From NCBI GenBank assembly GCA_018883325.1, contig VEQH01000003.1, forward strand, positions 59,018 to 123,017: a DNA stretch of 64,000 nucleotides. Direction: 5' to 3'. Shown piece after piece: positions 56,255 to 64,000 of this stretch. This stretch comes from Flavobacteriales bacterium. Its GTDB lineage: Bacteria > Bacteroidota > Bacteroidia > Flavobacteriales_D > Crocinitomicaceae. The notes beneath the pieces are model-generated. The model was not told the origin of the DNA and did not search any database. It worked only from the letters and a program-made list of their open reading frames with translations. How positions within the stretch are numbered: the stretch's first letter is position 1; every line of letters starts with the position of its first letter. A program made the translations under genes and the position numbers.

Positions 56255-56308
56255 ACCTGCCACCTTCAATTGTGTAAATTACTAAAAACACAATCTCGAG
56301 TGACAGGT
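56255..56308 (-). terminator. Large two-tier terminator ending the dab-sulP operon
   Basis: ACCTGCCAC (56255-56263) pairs with GTGACAGGT (56300-56308, one mismatch), with an inner stem ATTGTGT (56269-56275) / ACACAAT (56288-56294). On the minus strand it is followed by a T-run, so it ends the operon coming from 63 kb. On the plus strand, behind cinA, there is no T-run. Confidence 0.8.
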
Positions 56309-56329
56309 CTACCTACATCATAAATATGC

Positions 56330-57088
56330 TTATTTCCTTTTGCTAAAATCTAAATTATAAACAGTAGAAACTAATAAGGTATGATTTCGTTCTTCTTTAA
56401 TGCCATCTGATTTCACAACAAATTGATTCAAATAACCAACTTGAACATTGAAATTTTTGTTGAAACGCCAACCAAGTGCAAAATTCATTCTGTTTTGGTC
56501 TAAAATATTTTTACCGATTCCTTTACCAAAACCTAAGAAAACTTCATCGTTTACGTTTAAAAACAAGGTGTTATCCAACATTTCTTTCCGCGATAACGGT
56601 AATAAAACCATTGCACGATAACGAACTCGTTGGCGAAATAAATCAGTTCCTTTTGAAAATGTTCCATCTTGATTTTTGATGTAATTTTCAAGAAAACGTT
56701 GCTCCAAACGATAACGATGTTGCAATTCAAAACGTCCGTATTTAGCTTTTGCATTTAATTGTTGCCAAATTCGATGTTCGTTGAAAGTGTGTGCAATAGG
56801 CTGATCTCCATAAGGATAAGTTACAATCCAACCATAACCTGCCGTGACAGATAAATTGGGAAGTAAATTATAATCAAGACCTACTCTTGCCAGCGATTGT
56901 TGCCAATTTTCGAAACCATTTGCTCGTCGCCATTGGTATTCAGTATGCAAACTGAATTTATCTGACAATTTATGATTTCCTAAATAAGACACCCAAGCAT
57001 GGTTTTGATTACTGATAATCTTTTGGGCAAATACTTGTTGTAAGCCGAAAAGAAAAACGAATGCAAAAATCCATTTCATCTTTTTCAT
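56330..57088 (-). CDS. DUF2490 outer-membrane barrel protein, operon with sulP
   Basis: This 252-residue protein has a signal peptide (MKKMKWIFAFVFLFGLQQVFA) and a mature part of alternating strands (HAWVSYLGNHKLSDKFSLHTEYQWRR, SVTAGYGWIVTYPYGD, FELQHRYRLEQRFLENY, RMNFALGWRFNKNFNVQVGYLNQF) matching the DUF2490 outer-membrane family, of unknown function. It overlaps the SulP gene by 4 bases (ATGA), so it is made with it. A porin-like role letting bicarbonate or another anion cross the outer membrane is my inference. The strong terminator follows. Confidence 0.85.
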   Translation of the reverse strand: MKKMKWIFAFVFLFGLQQVFAQKIISNQNHAWVSYLGNHKLSDKFSLHTEYQWRRANGFENWQQSLARVGLDYNLLPNLSVTAGYGWIVTYPYGDQPIAHTFNEHRIWQQLNAKAKYGRFELQHRYRLEQRFLENYIKNQDGTFSKGTDLFRQRVRYRAMVLLPLSRKEMLDNTLFLNVNDEVFLGFGKGIGKNILDQNRMNFALGWRFNKNFNVQVGYLNQFVVKSDGIKEERNHTLLVSTVYNLDFSKRK

Positions 57089-58743
57089 TTTTTTCGTTTT
57101 GTTGCCAATTCATGTTTAGAATTGTTCATATTTTTAAATTCCTCAATTCCAATGATTTTCAAGGCACCACCTTCTACCTTAAATTCATCTTTCAAATGAT
57201 GAATCGATTCAATTACCGAGTGGTCAATTAGCTTACAATTGCGAATATCCAAGAAAATCTCTTCCGTTTTAGGGAATTTATTGAGTAATTTTTTAACTTT
57301 TACAAAGTTACTAAACACAACTGCACCATGCACTTCTAAGCCTGATTCTTTAACAATTGTTTTCGCATTGAACAAACTTTTTGCAGGTACACCATGAACT
57401 AAATGTAAAAACAATTTCAAAAGAATTCCAGCGGCAATTCCGATTAATAAGTCAGTAGCTAGAGTGAAAATGATAGTTACCACAAAAATCATAAATTGGT
57501 CTGTACCGATTTTTATCATGTTTCCAAATTCTTTCGGGTGAGCTAATTTCCAACCAACACCAATTAACATTGCTGCCAATGCCGATTTTGGAATTAAATC
57601 CGAAAAATAAACTGCAAACAACATGAAAAGTAAAATAAAGAAACCATGGAAGAAATTTGCCCAACGTGTTTTTCCTCCATTATTAATATTCGCTGAAGAA
57701 CGAGCCACTTCACTAATCATAGGTAAACCACCAAGTACACCTGCAATGATGTTACCAATTCCTACTGCAACCAAATCCTTATTTGAATTAGATTTTCTTT
57801 TATATGGATCCAATAAATCAATTGCTTTAACGGTCAATAAAGCTTCTAAACTTCCAACCAAAGCAAACATTACAACGTATTTAATAAAAACACCTATTTG
57901 AGAAAATCCTTGAAATGAAACATTGATTCCGATGATGTCTAATAATCCTTTATCAAATTCTAAAAGCGGCTTGTACCCTTTGTTAATCAACATTCCAGCT
58001 GAATTTCTAAGCTCCATACTGTTGTGAATACCTAACATTTTTGTAAGCGGAATCGCAACGATTAAAACAACTAATGAAGCTGGTATTTTCTTTAAAAATT
58101 TAATCGGAACATAAGGCCAACCGAAAACAATAATTAAACTCAAAATTCCAACGATTGCAACGTGTTCATGCAAGAAAATATGTGATAAAGTAGTTGGAAT
58201 TTCACGCAATAATTCCATTGGTTCAACCATCGCTTTTCCCTCAGGCGTTAATGGATTCATACCTACTAGAATGTGGATTTGCTTGCTAATGATAATTATT
58301 CCGATTGCAGCTAACATACCATGAACAGCAGGCAAAGGGAAAAAATCACTCAATCCACCTAATTTCAGTAAACCAAAGATTACCTGTAAAACACCTGCAA
58401 CAACAACAGCTCCAAGTGTTAATTGCCAACCGTAGCGTGCAATTTCTTCAGCTGTTGAACCTTGAGGTGCACCTAAACCAAATTCAGCAACTGCACCTGC
58501 AACTATCACGATCAAACCTGCTGCTGGGCCTTTGATTGTTAGTGGTGAACCAACAAAAAAGGTAACTATCAATCCACCAACCATTGCAGAAACTAATCCG
58601 TAAATTGGTGGAAAATCACTTGCACCTGCAATACCTAAACTCAATGGTAAAGCCAACAGGAATACTAAAAAACCTGAAATTGCGTCACTTGAAAAATTTT
58701 GTTTTAATCCTTCAAATCCGTCTTTTGGAACTATATTTTTCAT
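57085..58743 (-). CDS. SulP-family anion transporter with STAS domain
   Basis: This inner-membrane transporter has 552 residues: a SulP core with about 12-14 helices (GFLVFLLALPLSLGIAGASDFPPIYGLVSAMVGGLIVTFFVGSPLTIKGPAAGLIV) and a C-terminal STAS domain (about 440-540; VHGAVVFSNFVKVKKLL...EIFLDIRNCKLIDHSVIESIHHL). SulP proteins carry sulfate, bicarbonate (BicA), or other anions, often with Na+ or H+. Because dabB ends 25 bases upstream and no sulfate-assimilation gene is near, bicarbonate is the likeliest cargo, but this is inferred from context. It shares 4 bases with the DUF2490 gene. Confidence 0.9.
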   Translation of the reverse strand: MKNIVPKDGFEGLKQNFSSDAISGFLVFLLALPLSLGIAGASDFPPIYGLVSAMVGGLIVTFFVGSPLTIKGPAAGLIVIVAGAVAEFGLGAPQGSTAEEIARYGWQLTLGAVVVAGVLQVIFGLLKLGGLSDFFPLPAVHGMLAAIGIIIISKQIHILVGMNPLTPEGKAMVEPMELLREIPTTLSHIFLHEHVAIVGILSLIIVFGWPYVPIKFLKKIPASLVVLIVAIPLTKMLGIHNSMELRNSAGMLINKGYKPLLEFDKGLLDIIGINVSFQGFSQIGVFIKYVVMFALVGSLEALLTVKAIDLLDPYKRKSNSNKDLVAVGIGNIIAGVLGGLPMISEVARSSANINNGGKTRWANFFHGFFILLFMLFAVYFSDLIPKSALAAMLIGVGWKLAHPKEFGNMIKIGTDQFMIFVVTIIFTLATDLLIGIAAGILLKLFLHLVHGVPAKSLFNAKTIVKESGLEVHGAVVFSNFVKVKKLLNKFPKTEEIFLDIRNCKLIDHSVIESIHHLKDEFKVEGGALKIIGIEEFKNMNNSKHELATKRKK

Positions 58744-58768
58744 TTTATAAAAAGTTAAATTTTGAATA

Positions 58769-60634
58769 CTAAGAAGAGCGTTTTGCTACTTCGTGATAAG
58801 TTTTAATGTGTGGACCAAGAAAAACACGTGCGTAAATACGTATTGTAGCTAATCCGTTAATAATCAAACTTAAGGCTGTGAAAAAAGCCAATCCAATTTG
58901 ATTATAATGAATGTGTGAGAAAATTAAATCTTCCCCAACGAAAGAAGGTGTTATTGGAAATCCTGATAAACCTAAAGCGCAAAGCAAAAACAGAATTGCA
59001 ATTTTAGGATGTTCATAAGAGTGACCATAAAATTGGTCTAAACTCACCCATTCTTGTTTTCTTAAGTTGTTTAAAACCAATAATCCAATGAACCAAGCGA
59101 TAACAATTCCGCTTAAATACCATACGTGGTGCATCCAATCAAATTGTTCATTAAATGAGATTGCGACTGCGATTGTAATATGGTTCAACATGATTAAAGT
59201 CCAACTTTTGCGCACACTGTCTCTTTCTGTAAATGCCTTAATAACAATTAGAAAACCAACAATTGCGAATAAAACTGGTAAGTTACTTTTGTATCTTTCG
59301 GGAATGTTATTTGAGAAATTCAGCATTATTAGTCCGATAAAAACAACGGAACCAGCAAAAACAAAAATGTACTTAAAGTTTAAAACTTTCCATTTCGTTC
59401 CGATGCGTTTCAATGGATTCCATAAATAAGAGTATAGCATACTGTCTAAATTCCATTCTTTCAAACTCAAGATATAAAGTGCATACTCAAATCGTTTTGG
59501 CCAAGAATCTTCAATTGTTTTAACTCTTGGAACAAAATTGTAGAATTGCTCACGGATTTTATAACTCACTATTGAAGGCGAAACCAACAATTGGTATGTT
59601 CTCAAAAATGCATTTCCAGCGATGTGTACTAATGCCACATTTTGTAATCCCGCAGCTATTTCTATAAAAATCAATCCAATTTGTGCAATTGAAGAATAAG
59701 CAATTTGACTTTTTATAGAGCTTTGAACTCGACCGATAAAAGTGGCAACAACTGCTGTCGCGAATCCTGCAAATCCAAGGAAAATTCTAAATCCTGTTTG
59801 AAATTCCCAGAAAGGAAAAGTTCGCAACATTAAAAATGCACCAATGTGAACTGAAAGCGAACCATAAAAAATCGCACTTGATGGAGTTGGTCCTTCCATT
59901 GCTCTAGGTAACCAAGAAGAAAATGGTAATTGGGCAGATTTTGCAGCCGCTGAAATAAAAATCATCAAGGAAATTGCTAAACCAACCAATGAATTTTCCA
60001 TCAAATGTGAATGCACTAGCTCAGCATTATTGAGTTTGAAAAAAGAAATGTTTTCATGCCATAAATGATGCGACAACCACATTACCAAAATCAATCCAAC
60101 GTCGCCTATGCGGTAAATTGAAAACACTTTTACAGCATTTTTAACTGGCAAATAACGATCGCGATAAAAGGCAATTAACAAGAAAGAGGACAAGCCTAAG
60201 ATTTCCCAACCAATAAATAAAGTTTCAACATTTCCAGAGAAAATAATGATATTGAAACCTAAGTAAAAGAATAAAATGGTATTGAAAAATCGTTTGTAGC
60301 CATCTTCTCGGTGTAAATAATAACGACTGTAAACTGTAATCACAAAAGTTATCATTGAGCCTAAAATCAAATAGACCAAGGTGATTTTATCAAAATAAAA
60401 ATCAATAAAAAAGTCGTAATTTGAAGTTTTGTAAATCGAAAACTCTTTCAAATTTATGACTGGCATTTTATTGATTATCCAAATGATTGAGAAAACCATT
60501 GCACTAAAAAACTGCAAGCCAACTGAAGTATATGCTAAAACAGAAAGCGCTTTTTCATTTTTCTTTGGAATCAATAGACTCGCGAAAAAACAAACAAAAG
60601 GCAGTATTATGAATAAATGAATAAATCCTTCCAT
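58769..60634 (-). CDS. dabB: DabB: proton-translocating membrane subunit of the DAB inorganic-carbon pump
   Basis: This 621-residue inner-membrane protein has about 14-16 helices and resembles the NuoL/MrpA proton channel subunits: the segment GWEILGLSSFLLIAFYRDRYLPVKNAVKVFSIYRIGDVGLIL, KSAQLPFSSWLPRAMEGPTPSSAIFYGSLSVHIGAFLMLR and QSSIKSQIAYSSIAQIGLIFIEIAAGL are the conserved antiporter-module motifs. Following dabA by 3 bases, and with no nuo genes near, it is DabB, which couples an ion gradient to DabA. It could be misread as a complex I subunit. Confidence 0.92.
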   Translation of the reverse strand: MEGFIHLFIILPFVCFFASLLIPKKNEKALSVLAYTSVGLQFFSAMVFSIIWIINKMPVINLKEFSIYKTSNYDFFIDFYFDKITLVYLILGSMITFVITVYSRYYLHREDGYKRFFNTILFFYLGFNIIIFSGNVETLFIGWEILGLSSFLLIAFYRDRYLPVKNAVKVFSIYRIGDVGLILVMWLSHHLWHENISFFKLNNAELVHSHLMENSLVGLAISLMIFISAAAKSAQLPFSSWLPRAMEGPTPSSAIFYGSLSVHIGAFLMLRTFPFWEFQTGFRIFLGFAGFATAVVATFIGRVQSSIKSQIAYSSIAQIGLIFIEIAAGLQNVALVHIAGNAFLRTYQLLVSPSIVSYKIREQFYNFVPRVKTIEDSWPKRFEYALYILSLKEWNLDSMLYSYLWNPLKRIGTKWKVLNFKYIFVFAGSVVFIGLIMLNFSNNIPERYKSNLPVLFAIVGFLIVIKAFTERDSVRKSWTLIMLNHITIAVAISFNEQFDWMHHVWYLSGIVIAWFIGLLVLNNLRKQEWVSLDQFYGHSYEHPKIAILFLLCALGLSGFPITPSFVGEDLIFSHIHYNQIGLAFFTALSLIINGLATIRIYARVFLGPHIKTYHEVAKRSS

Positions 60635-60637
60635 GGC

Positions 60638-63118
60638 TTAATGATTTTGAAGTTCGTAAACTGGTAAATTTTCGTGTTCTTTCTTGAAAACAGAAATCAA
60701 ATCATCTACCTCTGGCAATTGATTATTCACTAATTGATAAGCTATAAAAGCGCCATCTTTAAACAGAAAAGGACTTTTTGTTGCTGGATCAATCACAACT
60801 AATCTCACCCATTCATTGTTGAACCATTCGTAGGTTGCAGGATTAATTTGTAACGTTTTTAAAACCACCTCAGGAAAATGCTCAACAATCGCAAGTAAAC
60901 GAATTGGGTCGTGAACCTCAATCATTTGGCTTGGCAATCCTGTTCGTAAATCACCATCAATTCCATTTGCAACACCAATCAATCCCATCACATTGTGTGG
61001 CAATTTTGTTCCTGCACCTAGTTTTTGATTGTCAACTCGTGAGAAATAATATTCTAAATTGATTCCGCCACAAACAGGAGCAATTGCATTTAAAATTCCT
61101 AGTAAATACTTCCCTTCTGGATCCACTTGATAATCAAAAGAATTCAAGAAAGCTCTTCGGTCTAAGAATAAATTTCGTGTGATGTCTCTGCGACCAACAA
61201 TGCAAAGCGTATTGTTAGAGTGATTCAATTCTGGTCGAGGTTCAAACAAGGAAACGGAACGCAATTTTACTGCATTGTGTACTTTTTTGATGTTCTTGTG
61301 AGAATCCACCAAAATAAATCGTCTTGAACGCTCCATTGCGTTTAAATTCAAGGCACGATTGAAAGCAGCATTGTTAATTTCATGCGCAATTTTGTTGGTT
61401 TCACTTAAAATTTCTGTGTCGTAGAATGTAAATTCATCGCGAGAAGTATCGTGAAGCACAGGTAAAAATTGCGTAGATGAAGGGATTTCAATTCCCCTTT
61501 CTGCCAAAATTGCTCTCACTTTTGGATGATTTCCAATTTTTGAAATCACACGCGCATTTACAGAGCCTGGTCGTCCTGAACACGCACCACAATCATAACC
61601 TGCATAATGTGTATTGTTTGAACTACTTGATCCATGACCAACGATGTAAATAATTGGAGCAAAATCAGTTATCAAACCAATACTTTTCAGTAAACCTTCC
61701 AAACGGTCAGCCATTTCAGTGACAGAAAAACCGATTTGCAAACCATCTTCCGTTTTTTCACCGTTCGTATTTTCAAACGTTAGTTCTGAATCTGGGTGCA
61801 TGTGACGAGAAGAAGAAACTGCTGCTGCATTTTGGATCGGTCTTAAAATAGAACCAACCAATTTCAGTGCAGACCAAAAACCGATTGTGTGAGTAATCAG
61901 CCAGCCAAAAATCAAACCATGAGCACGCTTGTGAAAGTGAAAATCAGTTGATTGTTTTTTATCTTTAACTATTTCTTTTACAAGAAATTTTGGAGTTAAA
62001 GGCGCAGGACACACTTTCGTTTTAAACTCAGAATCAGCAGGTTGAAAATAAAATTCAACATTAAAAAATCCTGCTGTTCCATACGTTTTAGCACCAGGAA
62101 GTTCTTCCTCAATGTGTCTTCTTATCGAACATTCGCGGTCATCAATGCAAAAAACGGCTTGTAATTCTGTCTTTGTTGAAACGTTTTGGTGTTTGTGTAA
62201 GATTCCATTTATTACTTCATCGTAATAAGTCCATTCATACGCTTCTTGCCAGATTCTTCTTACTTCATTGAGTTCATCAACTTCAACTTTTGAAAAAAGT
62301 GGAGCCAATTCTTTTGTCATTTTCACAGAAATCGGAGCCCAAACTTCCCCAAAGTAATTATCCAAGGTATCGATTTCAAGCAATAGCTCAAAAATCATGA
62401 ACTCGGTAAGCGAAATGGATCGATTGTCAATTAATAAGTTTGGATTATCCTCCAAAACAGCCACAATTCCAGAGTAGCCCGGGTGAGCAAATTGCTGGTC
62501 AAAAAGATAATATTCAAACCATTTTTCTTCTCCAACCAAAAGCGATAACAAGCTTTCAATTGTCGTTTCTTCATTTTCGAGTAAGGCTTTTGCTCTTTTT
62601 GTTTTGAAAAAGCTAACTTTTCCATTCGACTCTAAAATGCGTATCGCTTCCAAAAATCCGACGTGGTGAACAGGAAAATTCCAAATTGAAATTCCTTGAT
62701 CGAGGTAACTGCTCACGATTCTGAAAAGCAACGGATGTGTCATAGAATCTAAATCAATGTGAAAATTCTCTTTCCATTGATTTCTTAGCAATCCACAACG
62801 AGGGACAATGCTTTCATCCCATTTTTGATTGAGCAATTTATCCATCCAATCTGCTTGATTTTCAGTTGGAATAAATCGCTTTATTATTTCTTTATTTATT
62901 TTTCCTTCATTGAATAGTCGTCTGTATTCCTCAATCTGCAAGTAAGTTTTATAGCCGAAAATTTTATTCGCTTCATTTAACGCATCGTGAAATTTTTCAC
63001 CTTGAAATGCATGAAGTGTGTTGTGATGAATAAAATCTTTAAGCGGAGCTTGTGCAGGTAAATAATGTTTGAGGTGATGAACGACTTCCGCTAAGTGGAA
63101 AGTCTCTTTTGTGTTCAT
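60638..63118 (-). CDS. dabA: DabA: carbonic-anhydrase-like subunit of the DAB inorganic-carbon pump (DUF2309)
   Basis: This is the cytoplasmic, membrane-associated zinc subunit that, with DabB, turns CO2 into bicarbonate vectorially. The 826-residue DUF2309 protein keeps the zinc-site pattern known from Halothiobacillus DabA: Cys324-x-Asp326 in FCIDDREC, and His495 and Cys510 in GHGSSSSNNTHYAGYDCGACSG, with the same 15-residue His-Cys spacing. No signal peptide or clear helices. It starts with an ATG at 63118 and leads dabB by 3 bases. Function is inferred from the family. Confidence 0.94.
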   Translation of the reverse strand: MNTKETFHLAEVVHHLKHYLPAQAPLKDFIHHNTLHAFQGEKFHDALNEANKIFGYKTYLQIEEYRRLFNEGKINKEIIKRFIPTENQADWMDKLLNQKWDESIVPRCGLLRNQWKENFHIDLDSMTHPLLFRIVSSYLDQGISIWNFPVHHVGFLEAIRILESNGKVSFFKTKRAKALLENEETTIESLLSLLVGEEKWFEYYLFDQQFAHPGYSGIVAVLEDNPNLLIDNRSISLTEFMIFELLLEIDTLDNYFGEVWAPISVKMTKELAPLFSKVEVDELNEVRRIWQEAYEWTYYDEVINGILHKHQNVSTKTELQAVFCIDDRECSIRRHIEEELPGAKTYGTAGFFNVEFYFQPADSEFKTKVCPAPLTPKFLVKEIVKDKKQSTDFHFHKRAHGLIFGWLITHTIGFWSALKLVGSILRPIQNAAAVSSSRHMHPDSELTFENTNGEKTEDGLQIGFSVTEMADRLEGLLKSIGLITDFAPIIYIVGHGSSSSNNTHYAGYDCGACSGRPGSVNARVISKIGNHPKVRAILAERGIEIPSSTQFLPVLHDTSRDEFTFYDTEILSETNKIAHEINNAAFNRALNLNAMERSRRFILVDSHKNIKKVHNAVKLRSVSLFEPRPELNHSNNTLCIVGRRDITRNLFLDRRAFLNSFDYQVDPEGKYLLGILNAIAPVCGGINLEYYFSRVDNQKLGAGTKLPHNVMGLIGVANGIDGDLRTGLPSQMIEVHDPIRLLAIVEHFPEVVLKTLQINPATYEWFNNEWVRLVVIDPATKSPFLFKDGAFIAYQLVNNQLPEVDDLISVFKKEHENLPVYELQNH

Positions 63119-63170
63119 AAACTAATATTTACATTCTTAAATAAGTTAACTACTTAAATTTGAATGTATT

Positions 63171-63548
63171 CTATAGTCTAAGATTCTCGTATTGAATATA
63201 AAGTGGGAGATTTTGATTGTATTTTACAACTTGATTTTCAACTAAATTTCTGTCGAAATCATTAATGTAAAAAGCAATTAATTGTTGTTCAAGAATTGCG
63301 ATTAGGCAGTCGCTACCTCCACCCTCTTCAGAATCGTTTTTATTTTCGAATTCTAAATTTCTTTCTTCTGAATCTATAAAAGAAACCAAAACAGAAGATT
63401 TTACTTCTTCGTTGGTAGAGATTTCAGTTTCTTGAATGTTTTTTGAAGCTTTCGGTTCAATCAAATTATGATGTAATCCAATACTATTGAAGAACAGGCA
63501 AAAAGCTGCTACAACAAAAATGTATTTATAGAAAACATAATTTTTCAT
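63171..63548 (-). CDS. Small secreted or membrane-anchored protein, function unknown
   Basis: This 125-residue protein has an N-terminal hydrophobic stretch (YKYIFVVAAFCLFFNSIGL, about 8-26) like a signal peptide or anchor, then an acidic, low-complexity middle (EISTNEEVKSSVLVSF...EFENKNDSEEGGGSDCLIAIL) and a polar end. I recognise no family. It lies 52 bases upstream of dabA on the same strand and has its own promoter box, so it may be the first gene of the dab transcript, but this is not shown. Confidence 0.55.
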   Translation of the reverse strand: MKNYVFYKYIFVVAAFCLFFNSIGLHHNLIEPKASKNIQETEISTNEEVKSSVLVSFIDSEERNLEFENKNDSEEGGGSDCLIAILEQQLIAFYINDFDRNLVENQVVKYNQNLPLYIQYENLRL

Positions 63549-63552
63549 AATA

Positions 63553-63560
63553 CAAATGTA
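63553..63560 (-). promoter_or_regulatory. -7 box for the small gene before dabA
   Basis: TACATTTG on the minus strand ends 4 bases before the ATG at 63548. If the small gene and dabA are cotranscribed, this is also the dab operon promoter. Confidence 0.45.
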
Positions 63561-63680
63561 GAAGGATTTCGAGATTACAAAGTTTAATTAACAATTAGAT
63601 AACTATAAATGTTATTTATTATTAACATAAAACTTATTTTCAACTAATCATTATTTCTTGTAGATTATCATAGCATCCCT

Positions 63681-63887
63681 TTATTGTTCAGAAATGGAAC
63701 TAACATTTATATCATAAAATGAAAGCGATTTGTAGTTTATTTTTACATTTTCAATCGTAATAAATTCTCCTGTTTTGCTTTTACATTTAATACCATAAAT
63801 ACCAGGTGGTAAAGAAATGTTTATCTTCCCACATTCCGATGATTTACTTACTATTTGTTCATTCAAAGTATTATAACCTGAGTTCGA
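63681..63887 (-). pseudogene. C-terminal gene fragment cut off by a repeat
   Basis: The open minus-strand frame reads SSECGKINISLPPGIYGIKC... and ends at 63681. The piece (LPPGIYGIKCKSKTGEFITIENVKI) looks like the end of a carboxypeptidase-regulatory-like or surface-protein domain. Upstream the frame runs into the left tip of the dispersed repeat at 63875 and stops in it at 63888. No proper start is left, so the gene was probably truncated by the repeat's insertion. The region 63549-63680 shows nothing else. Confidence 0.5.
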
Positions 63888-64000
63888 TTATTAAAATTGG
63901 ATTCAGACCGCTCAGAAACAATGAGTTACGAACAATACTTTTGAAGGTTTATCGGGATAAATCGATAAAGTGTTGTGAAGTAAATCGTTGTTTATCAGCG
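63875..64000. mobile_element. Second copy of the MITE-like repeat, cut by the window end
   Basis: This is almost identical to 36123 onward: AACCTGAGTTCGATTATTAA..., through GTTACGAACAAT, to TTTATCAGCG at the end of the window. It lacks the 22-base insertion of the other copy and shows one other base change (C to A near 63932). The right half lies outside. Confidence 0.8.

Noticed and set aside
57085..58743. SulP as a sulfate permease
   Set aside because: Possible, but no sulfate-assimilation gene is near and it is in the dab operon; left as an anion transporter with bicarbonate as the likelier cargo.
58769..60634. DabB read as a complex I (NuoL) or Mrp antiporter subunit
   Set aside because: No other nuo or mrp genes are nearby, and the gene follows DUF2309 dabA by 3 bases, which is the hallmark of the DAB pair.

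Overview
This is an AT-rich chromosomal window from a member of the Bacteroidota, most likely the order Flavobacteriales. A Crocinitomicaceae or Fluviicola-like organism is my guess, but it is not proven. The evidence is: an LpxC-FabZ fusion protein; several secreted proteins with type IX secretion (T9SS) C-terminal sorting domains of both type A and type B; SprB-like repeats; many Bacteroidota-style -7 promoter boxes (TAnnTTTG) just upstream of start codons; DUF4258 and DUF2490 proteins; and lipoproteins with short hydrophobic leaders. No tRNA, rRNA or CRISPR array was seen.

Layout. Positions 1-4.4 kb carry housekeeping genes (lpd, a secreted endonuclease/phosphatase-fold protein, an ABC-F ATPase). 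Positions 4.4-9.3 kb hold small envelope and membrane genes, a short-chain dehydrogenase and a secreted SGNH-like hydrolase. Positions 9.3-14.2 kb hold a long-hairpin repeat, proS, a trmN6-like methyltransferase and a DPP-IV-like peptidase. Positions 14.5-16.4 kb hold a T9SS cargo gene followed at once by a collagen-like surface protein. Positions 16.5-24.7 kb are mostly minus-strand genes (MntR-like regulator, DEAD-box helicase, propeller protein, Crp regulator, RsmF, Smr, LolE-like permease), ending head-to-head with a NamZ-like muramidase. Positions 24.8-30 kb carry an SprB-repeat protein, an FkbM methyltransferase, a cysteine-bearing lipoprotein and a toxin-antitoxin pair. Positions 30.3-40 kb carry an M1 aminopeptidase, pgk, an IS1634-like insertion sequence, a MITE-like repeat, acs and dacB. 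Positions 40.1-46.1 kb form an exopolysaccharide start-and-export module (glycosyltransferase, Wza-like, Wzc-like tyrosine kinase, rfbC, wecA-like). Positions 46.2-56.2 kb carry uvrA, trxA, a lipid A operon (lpxD, lpxC/fabZ, lpxA), an unusual RlmD-like methyltransferase and cinA.

The most interesting block is the minus-strand run at 63.1-56.3 kb: dabA, dabB, a SulP anion transporter with a STAS domain, and a DUF2490 outer-membrane protein, tightly packed and closed by a strong terminator. DabA keeps the C-x-D and H...C zinc-site pattern of the energy-coupled inorganic-carbon pump. The cluster therefore looks like a two-route bicarbonate/CO2 supply system in a probable heterotroph.

Other points to check: a MITE-like repeat present twice (36.1 kb and the right window edge), the second copy cutting off a gene fragment; a long-hairpin repeat at 9.3 kb; an RlmD-like enzyme that has lost its iron-sulfur cysteines; a Wzc-like kinase whose tyrosine tail is an eleven-unit Tyr-Gly repeat; and several genes whose promoter box lies only 3-5 bases before the ATG, suggesting leaderless mRNAs. 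Residue numbers and boundaries were counted by hand.
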